A stretch of DNA of 41,334 nt from Candidatus Omnitrophota bacterium (GTDB taxonomy: Bacteria > Omnitrophota > Gorgyraeia > Aquiviventales > JACQRC01). Positions 39,768 to 41,334 of the stretch are shown here, piece by piece. The stretch's first letter is position 1. Every line of letters begins with the position of its first letter. The stretch spans positions 1-41,334 of the forward strand of contig JACQRC010000085.1 in the NCBI GenBank assembly GCA_016206665.1. Direction: 5' to 3'. The notes under the pieces are model-generated. The model saw nothing but the letters and a program-made list of their open reading frames with translations. It had not been told where the DNA came from and searched no databases. Made by a program: the position numbers and the translations under genes.

Positions 39768-40058
39768 ATGTGGCGATCGAGCGTGACATTGCTTCTCATG
39801 GTGGGAATCGCATTTAGTGGTGTGGAAGCAGAGGCACGTTCTCGCGGTTCCGGCTCTCGCAGCCGGAGTAAGGGGTACGGTTATACCAACCCTCAGTCAC
39901 ACTCCGTCCAACCTCGCATTAACAGAAAGGGCCAGTTCGTGCCTGGTCACCAGCAGACGTCACCGAACGCGACTGATAAAGATAACTACAGCACAAGTGG
40001 AAACGTAAATCCTTGGACCGGAAAGCCGGGTTCAAAGAGCTCAAAAAGTCTTTACTAG
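39768..40058 (+). CDS. small exported protein with GNVNPxTGK motif
   Basis: A 96-residue protein: signal peptide to about VEAEA (residue 22), a Ser/Arg/Gly-rich linker (RSRGSGSRSRSKGYG), and a C-terminal motif RINRKGQFVPGHQQTSPN...NYSTSGNVNPWTGKPGSK. That motif is widespread in short exported bacterial and phage proteins of unknown role. AGGAGG at 39756-39761, six bases before the ATG, decides the start. Confidence 0.75.
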   Translation: MWRSSVTLLLMVGIAFSGVEAEARSRGSGSRSRSKGYGYTNPQSHSVQPRINRKGQFVPGHQQTSPNATDKDNYSTSGNVNPWTGKPGSKSSKSLY

Positions 40059-40060
40059 TA

Positions 40061-40165
40061 GGTTCGAGTTCCGCCGCAGCGGGACGAGAACCGAGGGGGG
40101 TTCCAAAGGCACGTGAAAGTGTGGGGGGAGCAGTATATCTCCCCCCACACACAGCCGGGGAGAAC
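40061..40165 (+). repeat. double-hairpin element, copy 1 (upstream of DUF3800)
   Basis: Starts with GGTTCGAGTTCCGC, then GCGGGACGAGAACC (imperfect hairpin), GAGGGGGGTT, GTGAA, then GTGTGGGGGGAG (40119-40130) paired exactly with CTCCCCCCACAC (40139-40150), and ends GGGGAGAAC. Copy 2 at 41141-41242 has the same order of blocks. Together they flank the DUF3800 gene as direct repeats. Confidence 0.8.
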
Positions 40166-40266
40166 AGGCCTGCCCGCCCGTGAATTTGCTTGGTACACAG
40201 GGGACACGTTGAGTAAAAATGGAACCGGTGCTGATTTTATAGTGAAGTGGCTGGAGCTTCGGTAAG

Positions 40267-41091
40267 ATGCTTTTCTTCATCGACGAAAGCTGGCAGACAA
40301 CCCACGACCGAAAATACAAAGCCGGCGTGTTGGCTGCGCTGCAGGTTAAAAGCCACGATTTTAACAAATGCTCATTAGACATCCGCGCTCTCAAAATCGC
40401 TCATCTTGGTTATAAGGCGGGCACCATAGAGCTGAAGGGCAGAGGCGCTCTAAGATCTTACCTCTTTGGTTTGGAATCAAAGGGTGTTCGTTCGAGGGAG
40501 CTTGACCTGGTGAGAGCTGTGTTGAGGCACATGGGCACGTTGGGTACGACGGCTTTTGCGTCCGTGACCTTTGCCAAGGAAGAAATTGATTTAGCGTGCG
40601 CTGACACCGATCATCTTGACCGTCCGTTTTACTATCTGTTTGAGAGAATCAATCTCTTCATGAAAGAGCACCACCCAGGCCTAGTCGCGAAACTGGTCTT
40701 TGACGACCGCGGACTTCAGACGAATGAGCGGATTTCCAGCGCGGTGAGTAATTTTTTCCATAAGAGCCAGACCGGCCAGTCGTTTGATAGGATTCTCAAA
40801 GTACCGTTTTTCGCTATCTCAAGGGAAAATATTGGCATCCAAGTCGCTGATATTGTGGCCTACGTCTTGGGAAGTCGATTTACAGGGAGCCACAAGGAAT
40901 ACGAGTTTTTCAAGTTGGTTAAGGCGATGGAGTTCAAGAGCAGGACCACAAGACTGGTAGGGCAAAGACAGCTTGCGTGGCTTGGCTTTAAGGTCATAAA
41001 AGAAAAAGGGGCTGGCGATTTGTTGGTTCCAGTAGGAACCTCTAAACCTATGGGGGAACCGGAAGGCTCCCCACCAACCCCTAGGCTGTAA
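40267..41091 (+). CDS. DUF3800 domain protein
   Basis: A 274-residue protein of the DUF3800 family (RNase H-like fold): FIDESW at the start, FDDRG in the middle (KLVFDDRGLQTNERISSAVSNFF), and the ENIGIQVADIVAYVLGSRF block. The conserved Asp residues of these motifs suggest a metal-dependent nuclease, but no activity is established for the family in general. DUF3800 genes are frequent in phages and accessory or defence regions. The C-terminal tail (GTSKPMGEPEGSPPTPRL) is probably read from repeat-like sequence. It lies alone between two direct-repeat elements. Confidence 0.88.
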   Translation: MLFFIDESWQTTHDRKYKAGVLAALQVKSHDFNKCSLDIRALKIAHLGYKAGTIELKGRGALRSYLFGLESKGVRSRELDLVRAVLRHMGTLGTTAFASVTFAKEEIDLACADTDHLDRPFYYLFERINLFMKEHHPGLVAKLVFDDRGLQTNERISSAVSNFFHKSQTGQSFDRILKVPFFAISRENIGIQVADIVAYVLGSRFTGSHKEYEFFKLVKAMEFKSRTTRLVGQRQLAWLGFKVIKEKGAGDLLVPVGTSKPMGEPEGSPPTPRL

Positions 41092-41140
41092 GTATAGACT
41101 GGTAACGAGCCAGCGTCAAGAAGAAAAACCTAAGACCTCA

Positions 41141-41242
41141 GGTTCGAGCCCGTAGGACGAGAACCAAAGGGGGGTTGCTCCCGCCGTGAACAGTGCGGGG
41201 GGAAAGCCTTTCCCCCCGCACACCCCTGAGGGAAAGGAGAAC
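41141..41242 (+). repeat. double-hairpin element, copy 2 (downstream of DUF3800)
   Basis: GGTTCGAGCCCG...GGACGAGAACC, AAAGGGGGGTT, GTGAA, then GTGCGGGGGGAAAG (41193-41206) paired exactly with CTTTCCCCCCGCAC (41208-41221), and GGAGAAC. The block order equals that of copy 1 at 40061. Confidence 0.8.
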
Positions 41243-41307
41243 TGAGGGAAACCGTCGGTTTCCCTCAGAACGGTTGCCGCTAGGGACGTAGAGTTTAGCG
41301 GCAACCG
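41242..41307 (+). repeat. two consecutive perfect hairpins before the terminal tRNA
   Basis: CTGAGGGAAACC (41242-41253), GTC, GGTTTCCCTCAG (41257-41268): 12-bp stem. Then CGGTTGCCGCTA (41271-41282) with TAGCGGCAACCG (41296-41307): 12-bp stem, 13-base loop. The second ends two bases before the tRNA. Confidence 0.85.
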
Positions 41308-41309
41308 TT

Positions 41310-41334
41310 GGCGGAGTAGCTCAGTGGTAGAGCA
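41310..41334 (+). tRNA. partial tRNA gene, 5' end only
   Basis: GGCGGAG acceptor strand, TA, then GCTCAGTGGTAGAGC D arm and A, cut by the window end. The anticodon lies outside, so the amino acid is unknown. Confidence 0.85.

Noticed and set aside
40061..40095. tRNA T-arm remnant (GGTTCGAGTTCC) as an attachment site
   Set aside because: The T-stem does not close properly in either copy; the sequence is better explained as one arm of an imperfect hairpin ending GAGAACC.

Overview
The window is a GC-rich bacterial chromosome segment in which every supported gene lies on the + strand, mostly in tight operons with ATGA or TGATG overlaps. The gene content (formyl-THF route plus glycine cleavage genes, B. 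subtilis-like hem order, Rex, a b6-type cytochrome complex with multiheme c partners, core-type MetE, LarE) fits an uncultivated deep-branching lineage such as Omnitrophota, Nitrospirota or a relative. I cannot fix the phylum from the sequence alone.

Layout. 1-6.3 kb holds housekeeping genes: rho (3' end), rpmE, prfA, prmC, murA, rpsP, trmD, rplS, rnhB, yraN. 6.3-18.5 kb, behind a consensus promoter, is a one-carbon block: fhs, fchA, folD, metF, gcvT, gcvH, gcvPA, gcvPB, a lipoyl/octanoyl transferase, a CxxC mini-protein, two MetE-like genes and panB. It encodes formate to methylene-THF, methyl-THF, glycine cleavage or synthesis, and methionine methylation. 18.6-28.3 kb is a tetrapyrrole block in B. 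subtilis-like order (precorrin-2 dehydrogenase, hemX-like, hemA, hemC, cobA-hemD, receiver protein, hemB, hemL). It is interrupted at 21.7-24.1 kb by an island with a broken DUF4143 gene, tRNA-Arg(CCG), an unknown membrane-anchored protein, DUF971 and a small ORF. 28.3-35.7 kb starts with a promoter and a perfect Rex operator and reads rex, menG/ubiE, polyprenyl synthase, tatA, tatC, Rieske, cytochrome b, pentaheme c, monoheme c: a redox-regulated quinone and respiratory operon. 35.7-37.7 kb is mnmA-larE. 37.7-41.3 kb is visibly lower in GC and accessory: a lipoprotein, a membrane-anchored protein, three small exported proteins and a DUF3800 protein, separated by repeats and hairpins, ending in a partial tRNA.

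Main points of interest. (i) FolD carries Phe52, Gln56 and Glu123 where the family has Tyr, the cyclohydrolase Lys, and Asp, and it sits next to fchA, so the two bifunctional FolD steps appear to have been split between two proteins. (ii) Seven-base tandem repeats of several unrelated sequences sit at gene junctions, and in several places supply stop codons or protein termini. (iii) An 88-bp palindrome occurs twice, at two junctions of the one-carbon block. (iv) A tandem MetE-like pair has one member without the zinc site. (v) A perfect Rex operator overlaps the start of the respiratory operon. (vi) A double-hairpin element is directly repeated on both sides of the DUF3800 gene.
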